From NCBI GenBank assembly GCA_951640165.1, contig OX621250.1, positions 1,240,001 through 1,304,000 of the forward strand: 64,000 nucleotides of DNA, written 5' to 3'. This DNA comes from Pseudoips prasinana. Its lineage: Eukaryota; Arthropoda; Insecta; Lepidoptera; Nolidae. The notes below the pieces were generated by a model, which was not told the DNA's origin, did not search any database, and saw only the letters and a list, made by a program, of their open reading frames with translations. Of this stretch, positions 54,606-64,000 are shown one piece after another (position 1 is the first letter of the stretch; each line of letters starts with the position of its first letter). The translations under genes and the position numbers were made by a program.

Positions 54606-54759
54606 GAATGAGGTGAGATCCAGGTGGCGGCGCCAAAATGACGTTGACATTTTGTCTTTTTAATGTTGCAAGCTCTAAAAAGTGTTCGATGTCCAGTACA
54701 TTGAAGAGTGTACTACTGTGTAATATGAAAATCTCGAGGATGCAGCGACGAAATATAAT
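54606..54759 (-). repeat. E1 inverted terminal repeat, right side (5' for the element)
   Basis: GAATGAGGTGAGATCCAGGT to GCAGCGACGAAATATAAT; complement of 49524-49677 with a few differences in the outer 25 bp. Confidence 0.85.
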
Positions 54760-54840
54760 AACTGTATTACTACAAACATGTTCTGACTATTTACAAGCGC
54801 TTTTTTAAAGTCTACGTGAGTAAAAACCTTTTTAATTTTA
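54760..54840 (+). mobile_element. LINE 3'-UTR repeat R, copy 3, right part
   Basis: AACTGTATTACTACAAACAT to AAAGTCTACGTGAGTAAAAA. Continues 49205-49482 exactly where copies 1 and 2 have an uninterrupted AGAAATAATAACTG. Confidence 0.75.
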
Positions 54841-54844
54841 TTTT

Positions 54845-55150
54845 TTAATTTTATTGTACGGGCTTTTTTGCTTATAAGGCAGGAGGAATGCCATCCACAA
54901 AGTGTCTGCGGGTAGGTATGTTGGACTCGCACTGACTAAACCTAACCTGCCGTGGGCTTCTTTTGGTGCCTGATGGAACGCGGCGCAAAAGAGGCTGCGC
55001 CGCGTCTCAGATGGTCGGGACATGCACCCTGGGAGGTCTCTAAGTTGCCCTCCCAAATTGCTGACTCCTGCCAGTCCGACAAAGCGACTGTGCCACAAAT
55101 AGTTCGATGTTTTCCCGGAGCTGCTTGCACGTGGCGGCAGTAGAAAATAC
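54845..55150 (-). mobile_element. GC-rich LINE 3' end (R1-like)
   Basis: The complement reads GGTGCATGTCCCGACCATCT, GACGCGGCGCAGCCTCTTTT, GCGCCGCGTTCCATCAGGCA and ATGGCATTCCTCCTGCCTTA, ending in an A/T-rich tail at 54845-54860. It is markedly more GC-rich than its surroundings, like 40391-40786, and sits immediately behind the A-rich end of repeat R. No intact protein. Confidence 0.45.
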
Positions 55151-55172
55151 TTGTCAGAATTTCTTCTATGAA

Positions 55173-55340
55173 TTGAATTCCCGTATCGCGTGGTAATTTA
55201 CAAACATAATAATTAAGAAACATGAAGTATATCGAGTCTCTGAACAACTATTAATGGTTTAAACAAATAGTTGTCTTGTCCGAGAATCCAACCCGGGACA
55301 TGAGGACAAGTGAGGAGACTGCCACCGCAGCCTCGAGGGG
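55173..55340 (-). mobile_element. SINE-D variant
   Basis: The plus strand shows GAATTCCCGTATCGCGTGGT then AATTTACAAACATAATAATT, later TCCGAGAATCCAACCCGGGA (B box complement) and GAGGACAAGTGAGGAGACTG. Its sister at 56523 is interrupted. Confidence 0.65.
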
Positions 55341-55344
55341 ACTT

Positions 55345-56140
55345 TAACTGTACGGGCTCAGGCAGTTTGTAATAGGTGTTAAAGTTGGCCTCTAGCATCA
55401 AATGTTGAGTAATTACTACAGGCAGAAACAACAGATTAACGTGTGTATTTTTAAGCAAGCAGATGTTCAAAAATTAATCCATTTTCTTGATCTCCCATCT
55501 CTAGAGTAATCGCGTGAATAACTTAACTTGCCAATCGTTCACAAACCATCGAGGGTAGCTAGCTATGAGCAACTCATTCGAAATTATAGTTTTGAGTCAT
55601 CACCTACTAGACGCCATGAAAAACTCTAATAACGAATAATAAAATCTAATCTAATAAAGACTAATTATAATAAGATCATAAATTCATTACATAACATACA
55701 ATCGTCTTCAACTTCAAGAATTCATTTCAAAAATTTATATGGGATTAGACTACTACACAAAAACATTTCTCCTCAAATAAAGAAAATATATATATCAAAA
55801 TAGAATAACTAATAACGGAGAAATTGCGTAAGATACATACAAAAAGTTTCAAACAATACTATTATCAAAAAGTACAATTATTATAATTTATAATTAGTTT
55901 CTTTACCAGCTGTTATATTCCTAGCGATTTTAGGAAACTTTTAGACGTATGTATTTTCTTAAGCCTTAACTTAGTAAAAACCTCTTCGTGTTAGACCAAG
56001 AACTCGTTAAATATAAGTATAAAAGTGGTAAAAAACTTCCGCCTAAAATATGAAAATCTATGATAGGAAGAACTTTAATTGCTTTTCTTGTACATTTTGA
56101 CTGTAAGCACGCTAATTTAATACTACTACAGAAAAAAACC
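55345..56140. other. Interval without recognised gene
   Basis: Nothing recognised. Confidence 0.4.
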
Positions 56141-56145
56141 AATGA

Positions 56146-56402
56146 CCTGTTGGCGTGGTTGGCAAATGCTCGCTTTTCACGCCGGAGGTCATGGGTTCGA
56201 TTCCCACCCAAGACAGATTTGTGTGTGCATAAATATCTCTTTGTTCTGAGTCTGGGTGTAATTATCTATATAAGCATGTATTTACAAAAGAAAAGTAGTA
56301 TAGGTACTCGTAGTATATCAGTTATCTGGTTTCCATAGTACAAGCTCTGCTTAGTTTGAAATCAGATGGCTGTGTGTAAATGATGTCCCAGGATATTATT
56401 AT
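56146..56402 (+). mobile_element. SINE-B full-length copy
   Basis: CCTGTTGGCGTGGTTGGCAA, GAGGTCATGGGTTCGATTCC, CTGAGTCTGGGTGTAATTAT, CCATAGTACAAGCTCTGCTT and GTCCCAGGATATTATTATTA. Both polymerase III boxes present. Confidence 0.85.
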
Positions 56403-56522
56403 TATAATAGTTGTATTTTAACATGGCTGTAGTTTTATGCGGCTTTTTAACAAGATTCTTATTTACACGGCTTCAAGTCAATATCAATTTCTAAATACAT
56501 GCTTTCCACTTTTTTTTCTTCT

Positions 56523-56960
56523 TAAAATTGAATTCCCGTATCGCGTGGTAATTTACAAACATAAAAAAAAACTTGTGTGTACTTATGTACAAGCGTTAGA
56601 AGTTATACTTCTTAATATACAACTTGAACATAGTTATCAATTTTCATACCACCTAGAACTAACTCCATGCTGTTATGCTGCGCGCGCATCATAAAAATTC
56701 ACTGTCATACCACCTAGAACTAACTTCATGCTGTTAAATTTTTTGGTGTCGGTGTGCGCGCGCATCGTAAAAATTCACTCTCATCATTTTTCTCCATCGC
56801 GCCAAAAGAAGTATAACTTCAATAATTGAGACAGATGAAGTATATGGAGTCTCTGAACAACTATTAGTGGTTTAAACAAATAGTTGTCTTGTTCGAGAAT
56901 CCAACCCGGGACGTGAGGACAAGTGATGAGGCGACTATCTTAATGCTGCCCCAAACATGC
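56523..56960 (-). mobile_element. SINE-D variant interrupted by a ~265-bp element
   Basis: The left piece GAATTCCCGTATCGCGTGGT to ACAAACATAAAAAAAA (56530-56568) and the right piece ATGAAGTATATGGAGTCTCT to GAATCCAACCCGGGACGTGA (56833-56950) match the neighbouring 55173 copy. Confidence 0.65.
56569..56830. mobile_element. Insertion with GAAGT(T)ATACTTC ends and an internal tandem repeat
   Basis: TTAGAAGTTATACTTCTTAA near the left end and AAAAGAAGTATAACTTCAAT at the right end are complementary. Inside, CATACCACCTAGAACTAACT...CATGCTGTTA...CGCGCGCATC...TAAAAATTCACT occurs twice (from 56645 and from 56706). No ORF. Class unknown. Confidence 0.5.
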
Positions 56961-57029
56961 ACTATCGTGATCTTACATTACTTTAACACTGACGTGATCT
57001 TCTTAAATATCACTTAACACATAGCCATG

Positions 57030-57308
57030 GTTTCTAGGGTCCCGTCCTGTTTTACTCAAAGCGTAAAACGGAACCCTATTACTAAGACTTTGCTGTCTGT
57101 CCGTCTGTCACCAGGCTGTATCTCATGTACCGTGATAGTTAGACAGCTGAAATTTTCACAGATGATGTATTTCTGTAGCCGTTATAAGAACAAATACTAA
57201 AAAATAAAATAAAATATATATTTAAGGGCGCTCCCATACAAAAAACGTGATTTTTTTAATAGATAACCCTTCGCGCGTGATTCCAACTCACACTTGGCCG
57301 GTTTTTTT
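57030..57308 (-). repeat. Interspersed repeat related to 17559
   Basis: CTAGGGTCCCGTCCTGTTTT and ACGGAACCCTATTACTAAGA at the left; TCACACTTGGCCGGTTTTTT at the right is the complement of the AAAACCGGCCAAGTG start. Confidence 0.6.
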
Positions 57309-57418
57309 ATTTAACTGCCCACATCCATATCTTACATAATATTTTTATACTTTGACAGTATTGGTAGGTAGACACTCACAGCAATGACGCCATAGTTATA
57401 TTCTCTTTGATGACACTA

Positions 57419-57664
57419 AGGCTGAGATCTATAGAGCGTACTTAGACTTTGCTCAAACTTTACTTACGTAAAACTTTGCTAAGTGTATGCTAAGCTTATA
57501 AGTACTTTGATTTGGTATTTATAGACTTTTTGAAGTTAAGATTATGCTTAGCATAAGCTAAGACAGACAAAGTCAAAACACCAATTGTAATTTCGTTACA
57601 TGCATTAACTTCTGTCTAAGTAAAGTCTGAGCAAAGTATAAGTACGCTCTATAGATCTCAGCCT
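57419..57664. mobile_element. MITE with AGGCTGAGATCTATAGAGCG ends, TA target
   Basis: The left AGGCTGAGATCTATAGAGCG and right CGCTCTATAGATCTCAGCCT are exact complements. The arms continue TACTTAGACTTTGCTCA with few mismatches, about 48 bp. TA on both sides (57417-57418, 57665-57666). 246 bp, non-coding. Confidence 0.8.
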
Positions 57665-57884
57665 TATAGTGTATGGGCTCACACTAAACGCTACTACAGG
57701 CACGTATGGGTGTATGTATAATAATTAACAATGTTACACAGTCATATTTTTCGTCTTTTAAGCGCTCTCGGAAAATCAGCCTTACAGTAATTATTTACTG
57801 AGGACCTTTCCTGGCTTGTACTGATAATGTTGCATGCTTCCAAATGAAATCTTTTATAATAGTTCGTAATTATTTTTATTTTTT

Positions 57885-58050
57885 TTCATATTCAAAATTC
57901 TTTTATTTTCTCTTCACAAAGAAATACAGGCTTTAATTAAAACGAATACATCTTAATTATGGTTGGGGTACTAAGTTAGAACCTAACTTCGTGAGAGACT
58001 GGTGCCTATTGTAGGTTTTGGAGAAACCTGAATTACAGGTCACCAGGCCC
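57885..58050 (-). mobile_element. LINE 3'-UTR-like repeat
   Basis: TTCTTTTATTTTCTCTTCAC at its start and GAGAGACTGGTGCCTATTGT then AAACCTGAATTACAGGTCAC later; the last part recurs at 47015. Confidence 0.4.
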
Positions 58051-58171
58051 ACCACGCGGTCAACTTGCTAACATGACAACATTGAGTCCAAAGTATCTTT
58101 ACACTACATAGTTATATTGCCTTTGTTGTAAACTAAGTTAAGGATTATCTGTGGTGGTTGGGAAATCACTC

Positions 58172-58272
58172 CTCATCATCATCATCATATCAGCCGAAAG
58201 ACGTCCACTGCTGGCCAAAGGCCTCCCCCAAAACCTCCACAATTACCGGTCTTGCGCTATTCGCATCCAGCA
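58172..58272 (-). mobile_element. RTE-type LINE 3' tail fragment
   Basis: ATCATCATCATCATATCAGC, GACGTCCACTGCTGGCCAAA and CAATTACCGGTCTTGCGCTA, ending abruptly at CATCCAGCAGG. Same family as 48356. Confidence 0.65.
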
Positions 58273-58980
58273 GGAAATCTCTTCTACTTTTACTTATTAG
58301 AATATTGTATTAGAATGTAGAACAATTTATAAGAATATTATAATGTACATGATTTGATAAAATTTCGCATGTCATTTTTGACAAAATATGTGAAACTGTA
58401 ATGACTATAAAACCTTTTCTGTACCATATTTTGAGCGAAATAAAGATTACTTACTTACTTAAATAATAAACCATCGTAGTATTCTATAGTGAGTTACAAT
58501 CTGCATAGAACTAACGCAATGAGGCATCCCCGTATGAACCATCGTCGAAAAGTGCAGGATTCATATGCAAATGTTTCGTATTTGCATGTTTAACCGAACA
58601 TATTGAGACTATGGTGTTAGCGCGGCGGGGGGCAAAGAGGTTTTGAATAAAAATGTGCTTACAATTTGTTGAAGGGATTCTGTAAGGTATTTGGTTAAGG
58701 TGCGTCAATTTCAGGATAGCGAGGCGCTCAGTGTCTTTACCTTTTCGTTGTTTATAAAAAATATAAAACTTAACGGAGAAAGTATTCAGACTACCTTCAG
58801 TTATGAACTGACTATACAATGAGTGACGTCGAGCTCTTAAGTGGATCTGTTAATTTTATAAGTAGTAGAAATAAACACATAGATTGCTTGTCCAAACACC
58901 AGATTAGCGTATACATTATCTTAATTATATCTCAACTCCAAATATATAATTTTTCAATGTCCTCCATTCAAGATTCAGGA
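58273..58980. other. Interval without recognised gene; one unassigned open frame
   Basis: A minus-strand frame 58819-58511 (102 codons, containing LAILKLTHLNQIPYRIPS and MNPALFDDGSYGDASLR) is fairly long for this AT-rich DNA, but I recognise no domain, signal peptide or splice context. It may be a decayed transposon gene or chance. Confidence 0.25.
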
Positions 58981-58984
58981 TTCA

Positions 58985-59030
58985 ATAATTTATTCACTGA
59001 ATATGAGTGTATATTCAGTGAATAAATTAT
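58985..59030. repeat. Perfect 20-bp palindrome, 6-bp spacer
   Basis: ATAATTTATTCACTGAATAT, GAGTGT, then the exact complement. Confidence 0.95.
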
Positions 59031-59074
59031 CAGTTGTTGAATACTTGCCTTTTGCGAAAGTCAGTTAGTAGTTA

Positions 59075-59242
59075 GTGTGCATGAACATGACGTATATTCG
59101 TCCTGAGACTGGGTGTAGTTATTTATATAAATATGTATTTACAAAAGAAAAGTATCTGGTTTCCATAGTACAAGCTCTGCGTAGTTAGGGTACATATGTA
59201 TATATGGCCGTGTGTGATTAATGTCCCAGGATATTATTATAT
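59075..59242 (+). mobile_element. SINE-B, 5'-truncated
   Basis: TGTGCATGAACATGACGTAT, GTCCTGAGACTGGGTGTAGT, CCATAGTACAAGCTCTGCGT and TGTCCCAGGATATTATTATA. The head is missing. Confidence 0.7.
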
Positions 59243-60475
59243 TGTACTATTTCAATTAACCACTATTACACGTTTTAGGAAACAGAAACAACATCATTCA
59301 TTTGCATAAACATGTGTTAATAAACAGTAACGAATTTTAGTAATATCTATTGCCAGACCATGATTCTACACTACATTCTGCCTCATAAGCAAATAAAGTT
59401 GCATTTTTTAAAAAATCACTTAAAATTACAGGTGGGTGCAGGGGTCAACCTACTTTACGCCTCACATCACCTTACGATGGGGGACGGCCACAAAAAGCCG
59501 TAGAATATACAAAATTAAAAAATGCGTGATAAAGATAGGGGAATTCTAGTACTTAATGCTTTAAGACTACGAATATGAACACGGTTAAATTTAAATAAGT
59601 AGATGCGTTTTCAAGAGGAACGCTTAATGGAAACGTCTCAAGAACCTATGTAGATATATTATCCGTTTCCTCTTGTCTGCTCAAAGTCAGCTCGGATAAA
59701 AAGGCAGAGTGCCTTCTTGGAACTGCACCCCCTACGCTATTCATCTTTCGTCATGCGATTAGCATAACATTATATTAATACTCAAACATCATAACAACCA
59801 ACAGAATAAGTTCAAAATTAACTTCTATTAAAATATCACTAAGAATGAATTTGAAACTGAACTCAAAAGGTCTATACGGTGACTATTTGATTTATTATTT
59901 AAGGTAACAATAACGCATCTGCTTATTTGCATACCCTTTATTCGGTTTTCCGCAATAAAGCTTCAACTGATTTTTTTTTGAAAATAAGATGTTGTATGAT
60001 CCTTTTCCATTCGCGTAAGGCTTTTAGGTGCATGAATTTGCATTGATCAAAATTATACGAAGATACACATTGTAAAGCATTCGTTTTACGTCATAATGGG
60101 GGACGTACGGATCGGTACTCTGAATATCATTGGGATTGGATAGCTTCTGCTTGGGTGGACTCAAAATTCTAAAAGCAGATTCAAAATACGATATAAAAAA
60201 TTGTAGTGTTTATTCGGTTAGTCAAACTGGGATGCATTTTGCAATGCCCTCCTATGCGCAAAAATGCACATACCAGAAGGACAAAACATAAATCTGTAAC
60301 TGCATCGTATCGAATATTTTTTTGCCCACATAACCCCTAAATACATAATTGATTTAGGTACCGTTATTTTCCAAATGCCTACCAGAGAACGGGCAGTAGC
60401 GTTTTTGTAATGAATTAATGTGAATTGTGACCACCAAACTGCGAGCGTTAACACGTCTGCCAAGTGTGGCAATTA
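59243..60475. other. Interval without recognised gene; one unassigned open frame
   Basis: A minus-strand frame 60472-60218 (84 codons, with VPKSIMYLGVMWAKKYSI) has no secure assignment; the YLG string is reminiscent of LTR-element polymerases but is not enough. Confidence 0.2.
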
Positions 60476-60477
60476 TG

Positions 60478-60540
60478 GCAATAAATTCTTTGGGGAGACT
60501 TTAGTCCAGCAGTGGACGTACTTTGGCTGACGTGATGATT
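60478..60540 (+). mobile_element. RTE-like 3' tail fragment
   Basis: GGGGAGACTTTAGTCCAGCA then GTGGACGTACTTTGGCTGAC and GTGATGATTG: the sense version of the CCACTGCTGGAC...CATCAT tails. Confidence 0.5.
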
Positions 60541-61719
60541 GGCCAAATCTGTCCAGAACAAATAAAATTATATAACCAACTAATAAATTATATCAAAAAG
60601 ACGAGAAGTATAATGTTAGGAACAAGTAAACTGAGTACAACGAGAATTTTGTTAACTGCAATATATACCGCTACAAAGATGGCAGAGACAGAACTACTAA
60701 GTTTTTAAATGTACTTGTTACCCCTACCATGGTACCACGTTCACATATAAACTTATTATTATTCGATTTGTTTTGTATCTATTATCGACTTACAATAACG
60801 GAACTATTATGTTGTGTGAAATTAGTATCAAAGAGTACGTCGGAGAAGAATAAGGGATTAGCAATTCGTGAATCCACAGTTTATACGACAATAACTGACT
60901 TTTTGCGACTTAAAACAATAACTAAACCATCTAAAACAAACTATGTGATTATCACATTCAAATTGGGATCTGCATTTTCTTCAGTAGATAACAAATTTTA
61001 ACGCTGTTCTAACTAAAACTTTTAACAAAATACAGTTTCACTTTCGTTCATGAAATGAAAAATTAAATTAAGTAAATAAAACTTTATCGTCGAGAATTCC
61101 TGACTAATTTTGAAATGTACTTCTTTAAATTGAGTTAATGAAGGGTGATAGAGTTTCCCCTCGTTGGGTTGAGTTCTAATTTTATTATAAACACTCAAAT
61201 AAAGTTTCAGTACACGTGTATCTTGTAATATATCTGATCAAATACTATGAAAGAAACTGACGAAACTGGTTAAAAATCTCTTAGGCAGTTCTAAAGGTTT
61301 ATACTACAGAATATAAATTAAACTTTAAATATTTTTCTGTTTACTAAAGTTAACTAAAATATATTATTTTTTTAACGTTAACTCTTGATCAATACAACTT
61401 CTTACTGGGCCAAATAAAATATTACACCGTAGAACATAAAGCACTGGCACTATACAAGACATAAGCCGTAATTTTTGTATTATTTTAATCACAAAAGGCT
61501 TGTTATATTTTTCAAATGTTTAAAAACTTGTACTTTGAAATTGTTTTTACTCATAAAGACATCCCAAAAATTTAATTTAAATCTCAAAAAGTTCACTACT
61601 TGATCTCAGGGAGAAATAAAAACAGTCACTGTCTTTTAACCTTTTTTGTAAAAAGTATTTAGAATTAATTGTCTTAATTCTTTTCATTATATTATTATCA
61701 CTCACAATGAGTACTTATA
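60541..61719. other. Interval without recognised gene
   Basis: Open frames at 60523-60708 and 60729-61001 lack recognisable motifs. Nothing else. Confidence 0.4.
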
Positions 61720-61912
61720 ACTAGATGTTCTCATTGGTCTATAAGTGATTGGCGAGGTTAAGCAACTAGACTCCCGGTCAGTCCATATATGGGTCACCGC
61801 CAAACGGATCCCGGTTATCGCCACCGGGCAACAGTCTTTAAGCCATATCAGAGGCCTACTAAGAGGCTTGAACAACTATGACACTGCGGTACCCAGGATA
61901 AATAAGTAATGA
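61720..61912 (+). mobile_element. 5S-derived SINE copy
   Basis: GGCGAGGTTAAGCAACTAGA, CTCCCGGTCAGTCCATATAT and GGGTCACCGCCAAACGG (compare 5S ...GATGGGTGACCGCC...), then AGAGGCCTACTAAGAGGCTT. The 5S-like part is the longest of the copies. Confidence 0.65.
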
Positions 61913-62404
61913 CATCACTGCATAATATATAAGGTCAAGTATATTAAAATTTACTTATAATTTGTAATCTTATAATCTTAATCTGATATACTTATTCCTC
62001 GAAATGTTTTTTGAATAAGCATGATTCCTGAAAATGAATGATCCCTATATCGAGAAAAACAGCTGCGTTAGATTGCTACGGGATCTCATATTACGTGTTC
62101 CATATTTATCATTTTGATACGAAAAAGTAAAATAAATGATCGACGATTGTATTTTCTGCCCGTGACACCATTATTGAAATAATCGTAATTAAGTTTTCTG
62201 ATAATACTATTGCCTATATTTATATTAAAATTGAATGAATCTCTTATATTATTTATTTCTTTCTACTAGATTCTATAAATATACTAGTATATAAATGAAT
62301 GACTTTGTCTGGATCCCTCCAGCTTCTGCAACCATTGTTTAAGTTAAGGTTCTTAGAGTACTTAGATTAGTTCTGGTTGCTAATAGCAATAATACGAACG
62401 AATT
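61913..62404. other. Interval without recognised gene
   Basis: Nothing recognised. Confidence 0.4.
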
Positions 62405-62565
62405 CTAATGAACTGGAAGACGCAGCGTGGGTAGCCTCCCCACAAGGTGGCCTAAATGGTCTGATTACGGTCGCTGGAAACAGCTGGATGCGAATAGCCC
62501 AAGGCCGGCAATTTTAGAGATCTCTGGGAGGTCTTTGTGCAGCAGTTGACGTATATTGGAAGCTA
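62405..62565 (+). pseudogene. RTE-type LINE C-terminal nucleotide fragment
   Basis: GAAGACGCAGCGTGGGTAGC, CACAAGGTGGCCTAAATGGT, GGTCGCTGGAAACAGCTGGA and AGCAGTTGACGTATATTG follow the order of the RTE C-terminus and 3' end in sense orientation, with many stops. Confidence 0.55.
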
Positions 62566-63110
62566 ATCTCAATAGAAATGGAACTACACACCGTTTGAAA
62601 ATGGAACCAATTTTTTCAAATTTTATATGAGACTATTCCGACGGTATTCCCTAGCATTCATATAAAATACGTACACGATATAAAAACTAGTGTGCTATTG
62701 ACAATACGACTGAAGTAAAACTTAGATATAAATATATAATTTAATAAAAAAAAATGTTAACTCATTCGGTAGTTTTCGGGCTCAGCTGTTTGAATATATA
62801 ATGGACCATTACCCTGTTAAATCTTCAGCGTAATCTCAACATTTGAGATGAAAACTGTGGAGTGTCTATCACACATACCTTCCCAAAAAGGATACCTATA
62901 TTACGTATATTTCGGTGACGGTTACCTTTATTAAATTTGCCAAATTTATTGTTATATTTTCATGTAAGTGGCTCTGTTTTTTATGAGAATAAATGATTGA
63001 AACCTATAGATATAGGTAACGTAACTGGCTATGAGAGAAAGAGAGGAAGAAAATGTTTTGTTTTCTACTTATTTAACAAGACTTATAATATACAGTATTT
63101 TACAAGTACT
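62566..63110. other. Interval without recognised gene
   Basis: Nothing recognised. Confidence 0.4.
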
Positions 63111-63114
63111 ACTG

Positions 63115-63247
63115 AATCATCATCATATTTAAGAGCTATGCTCTTGTCGTTGGCCCAATCGTCTCGGCTTTCGGCGAGCGCTTTGACTTCTTGATACGAC
63201 ATTACATTTATCTTTTCCTTTATCTGATCCATATAGGTCCTTCTTGG
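63115..63247 (-). pseudogene. RTE-like LINE C-terminus (second family)
   Basis: On the minus strand the reading is RRTYMDQIKEKINVMSYQEV then KALAESRDDWAND, followed by an ATGATGATT tail. R-R-x-Y-x-D-Q-I plus S-Y-Q-E-V/L and an R-x-x-W ending is the pattern of a common insect RTE-like C-terminus, different from that in E2. Only about 40 codons remain. Confidence 0.6.
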
Positions 63248-63264
63248 TCAACACAACTGAATAA

Positions 63265-63586
63265 TCTATACATATAATAAAATCGTAGGAAAGTCAAGAC
63301 TGTAGATTGAATATTTTTTTAATAGAATACTTGCGGCGTGATCTACAATCGATATCGAAGCCAAAAATATAGATTTTAGAATTTTTGTCTGTGTGTCTGT
63401 TTGTCTGTATGTATGTCCGGGCTAAACTTAAAAAGTACTGCATGGATTTGCTTCAAATTTTGCATGAATATTACTAAGAGGTCGGGTCAACATAATAGGC
63501 TACATATTATCACGCGATCACCTACGGAGGAGGAGCTGTGATAATTTATAAAATTTAACGCGGGTAAAACCGCGGGGCACAGCTAG
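63265..63586 (+). mobile_element. Non-autonomous Helitron (family 1), complete
   Basis: A|TCTATACATATAATAAAATC ... ACGCGGGTAAAACCGCGGGG then CACAGCTAG|T. 322 bp with a perfect CGCGG/CCGCG hairpin 8 bp before CTAG. The best-preserved Helitron here. Confidence 0.9.
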
Positions 63587-63779
63587 TACACTATAAAATG
63601 AAACCGATTTCGTACTCACCATTTTTATATAAATCAATGAAACACTTAGTAGTGGTCCAGGTATAGCACACACAAGGTCTTTGTGGCGCTGTCGCCAGCC
63701 AAAAGACGCTTGTTAGCAAAGTTTCAGTTTCAGCCAATCTGATACCGTTATGTGTATCCATTGTGTTGGTGTTTGGTTT

Positions 63780-63809
63780 TTTTAAGCCGTATCTAAATAC
63801 GGCTTAAAA
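63780..63809. repeat. 13-bp palindrome
   Basis: TTTTAAGCCGTAT, CTAA, ATACGGCTTAAAA. In a eukaryote this is not to be read as a rho-independent terminator. Confidence 0.85.
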
Positions 63810-63904
63810 TGAACAGATTTTGTTCGTGAGTGGACTGAGAAGTGTGGGCTCATTTGTATATACATAGATAGGTTTCCCAGACGAAACTTTAACATTTTTC
63901 TAAG

Positions 63905-64000
63905 ATTTTAGGATGACGCAGCGTGGTCAGGCCTCTTATAAAGTGGACCGATGATGTTGCAAGAGTTGTGGGAAGTCGCTAGATGCGGGCATAACAAGAC
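63905..64000 (+). pseudogene. RTE-type LINE C-terminal fragment running off the window
   Basis: GATGACGCAGCGTGGTCAGG, AAAGTGGACCGATGATGTTG and GGAAGTCGCTAGATGCGGGC correspond to the R-W-x-D-D...W region of the RTE C-terminus. Sense strand, partial at the window end. Confidence 0.55.

Larger units (their letters stand above)
49478..54759 (-). mobile_element. E1: DIRS-like tyrosine-recombinase retrotransposon, internally deleted
   Basis: This 5.28-kb insertion splits repeat R. It shows the DIRS layout on the minus strand: inverted terminal repeats (54606-54759 and 49483-49677), an ORF region with gag-like then tyrosine-recombinase remnants (50697-50040), and an internal complementary region (49787-49906) between the recombinase and the downstream terminal repeat. 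The complementary region consists of the complement of the outermost left end joined to that of the outermost right end, which is the defining DIRS feature. No reverse transcriptase, RNase H or methylase is recognised, so it is a deletion derivative. Borders and circle junction share ATAAT. It also carries a tandem array and a SINE-C. Confidence 0.75.

Noticed and set aside
58511..58819. 102-codon minus-strand frame as a gene
   Set aside because: No domain, no splice or promoter context, and no second evidence; left as unassigned.
61735..61805. 5S rRNA gene
   Set aside because: Only the internal-promoter region resembles 5S; the rest is degraded and a repeated SINE body follows.
63780..63809. 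Rho-independent terminator
   Set aside because: Hairpin plus T-run is coincidental in a eukaryotic AT-rich sequence without a gene upstream.

Overview
The window looks like intergenic DNA from a moth or butterfly (Lepidoptera). It is AT-rich, has no intact host gene that I can recognise, and is packed with layered transposable elements of types typical of lepidopteran genomes: tRNA-headed SINEs ending in (ATT)n-like tails, a 5S-rRNA-headed SINE, short Helitrons with A|TC...CTAG|T ends, MITEs, and many 5'-truncated LINE ends of RTE, CR1/Jockey-like and R1-like kinds. I see no true tRNA or rRNA gene, no CRISPR array and nothing prokaryotic.

Layout. 1-8.4 kb: sparse old repeats (5S-SINE, Helitron ends, a CR1/Jockey-like tail, SINE-A). 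8.40-12.24 kb: copy 1 of a terminal-inverted-repeat (TIR) element, here called E2. It carries a nearly full-length but dead antisense RTE-type LINE, which itself contains a SINE. 12.3-37.0 kb: SINEs, MITEs and Helitrons, several of them nested, plus LINE tails. 37.05-41.30 kb: copy 2 of E2, same orientation and almost identical, with one later GC-rich LINE insertion. 41.4-49.2 kb: SINEs, LINE tails and large near-perfect palindromes. 49.48-54.76 kb: an insertion, here called E1, whose architecture matches a DIRS-like tyrosine-recombinase retrotransposon, inserted into a LINE 3'-UTR repeat. 54.8-64 kb: R1-like tail, SINEs, MITE, RTE tails and a complete short Helitron.

The two most notable items are E1 and E2. 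E1 has inverted terminal repeats, an internal complementary region made of both element ends joined together, and minus-strand remnants of a DIRS gag-like protein and a tyrosine recombinase. It also holds a tandem array that changes from a ~205-bp to a ~155-bp unit. Both insertion borders and the internal junction share the 5-mer ATAAT, as expected for recombination of a circular intermediate. E2 exists as two copies with ATAT at each border. They share the same loss of the reverse-transcriptase catalytic core and the same internal SINE, so the dead LINE has been moved as passenger DNA of a TIR element.

A further theme is inverted duplication: at least five near-perfect palindromes of 20-59 bp arms, three of them inside repeat copies. 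For two of these, other repeat copies in the window lack the palindrome. All family names such as SINE-A or E1 are local labels. Coordinates of repeat borders are read by eye and may be off by a few bases.
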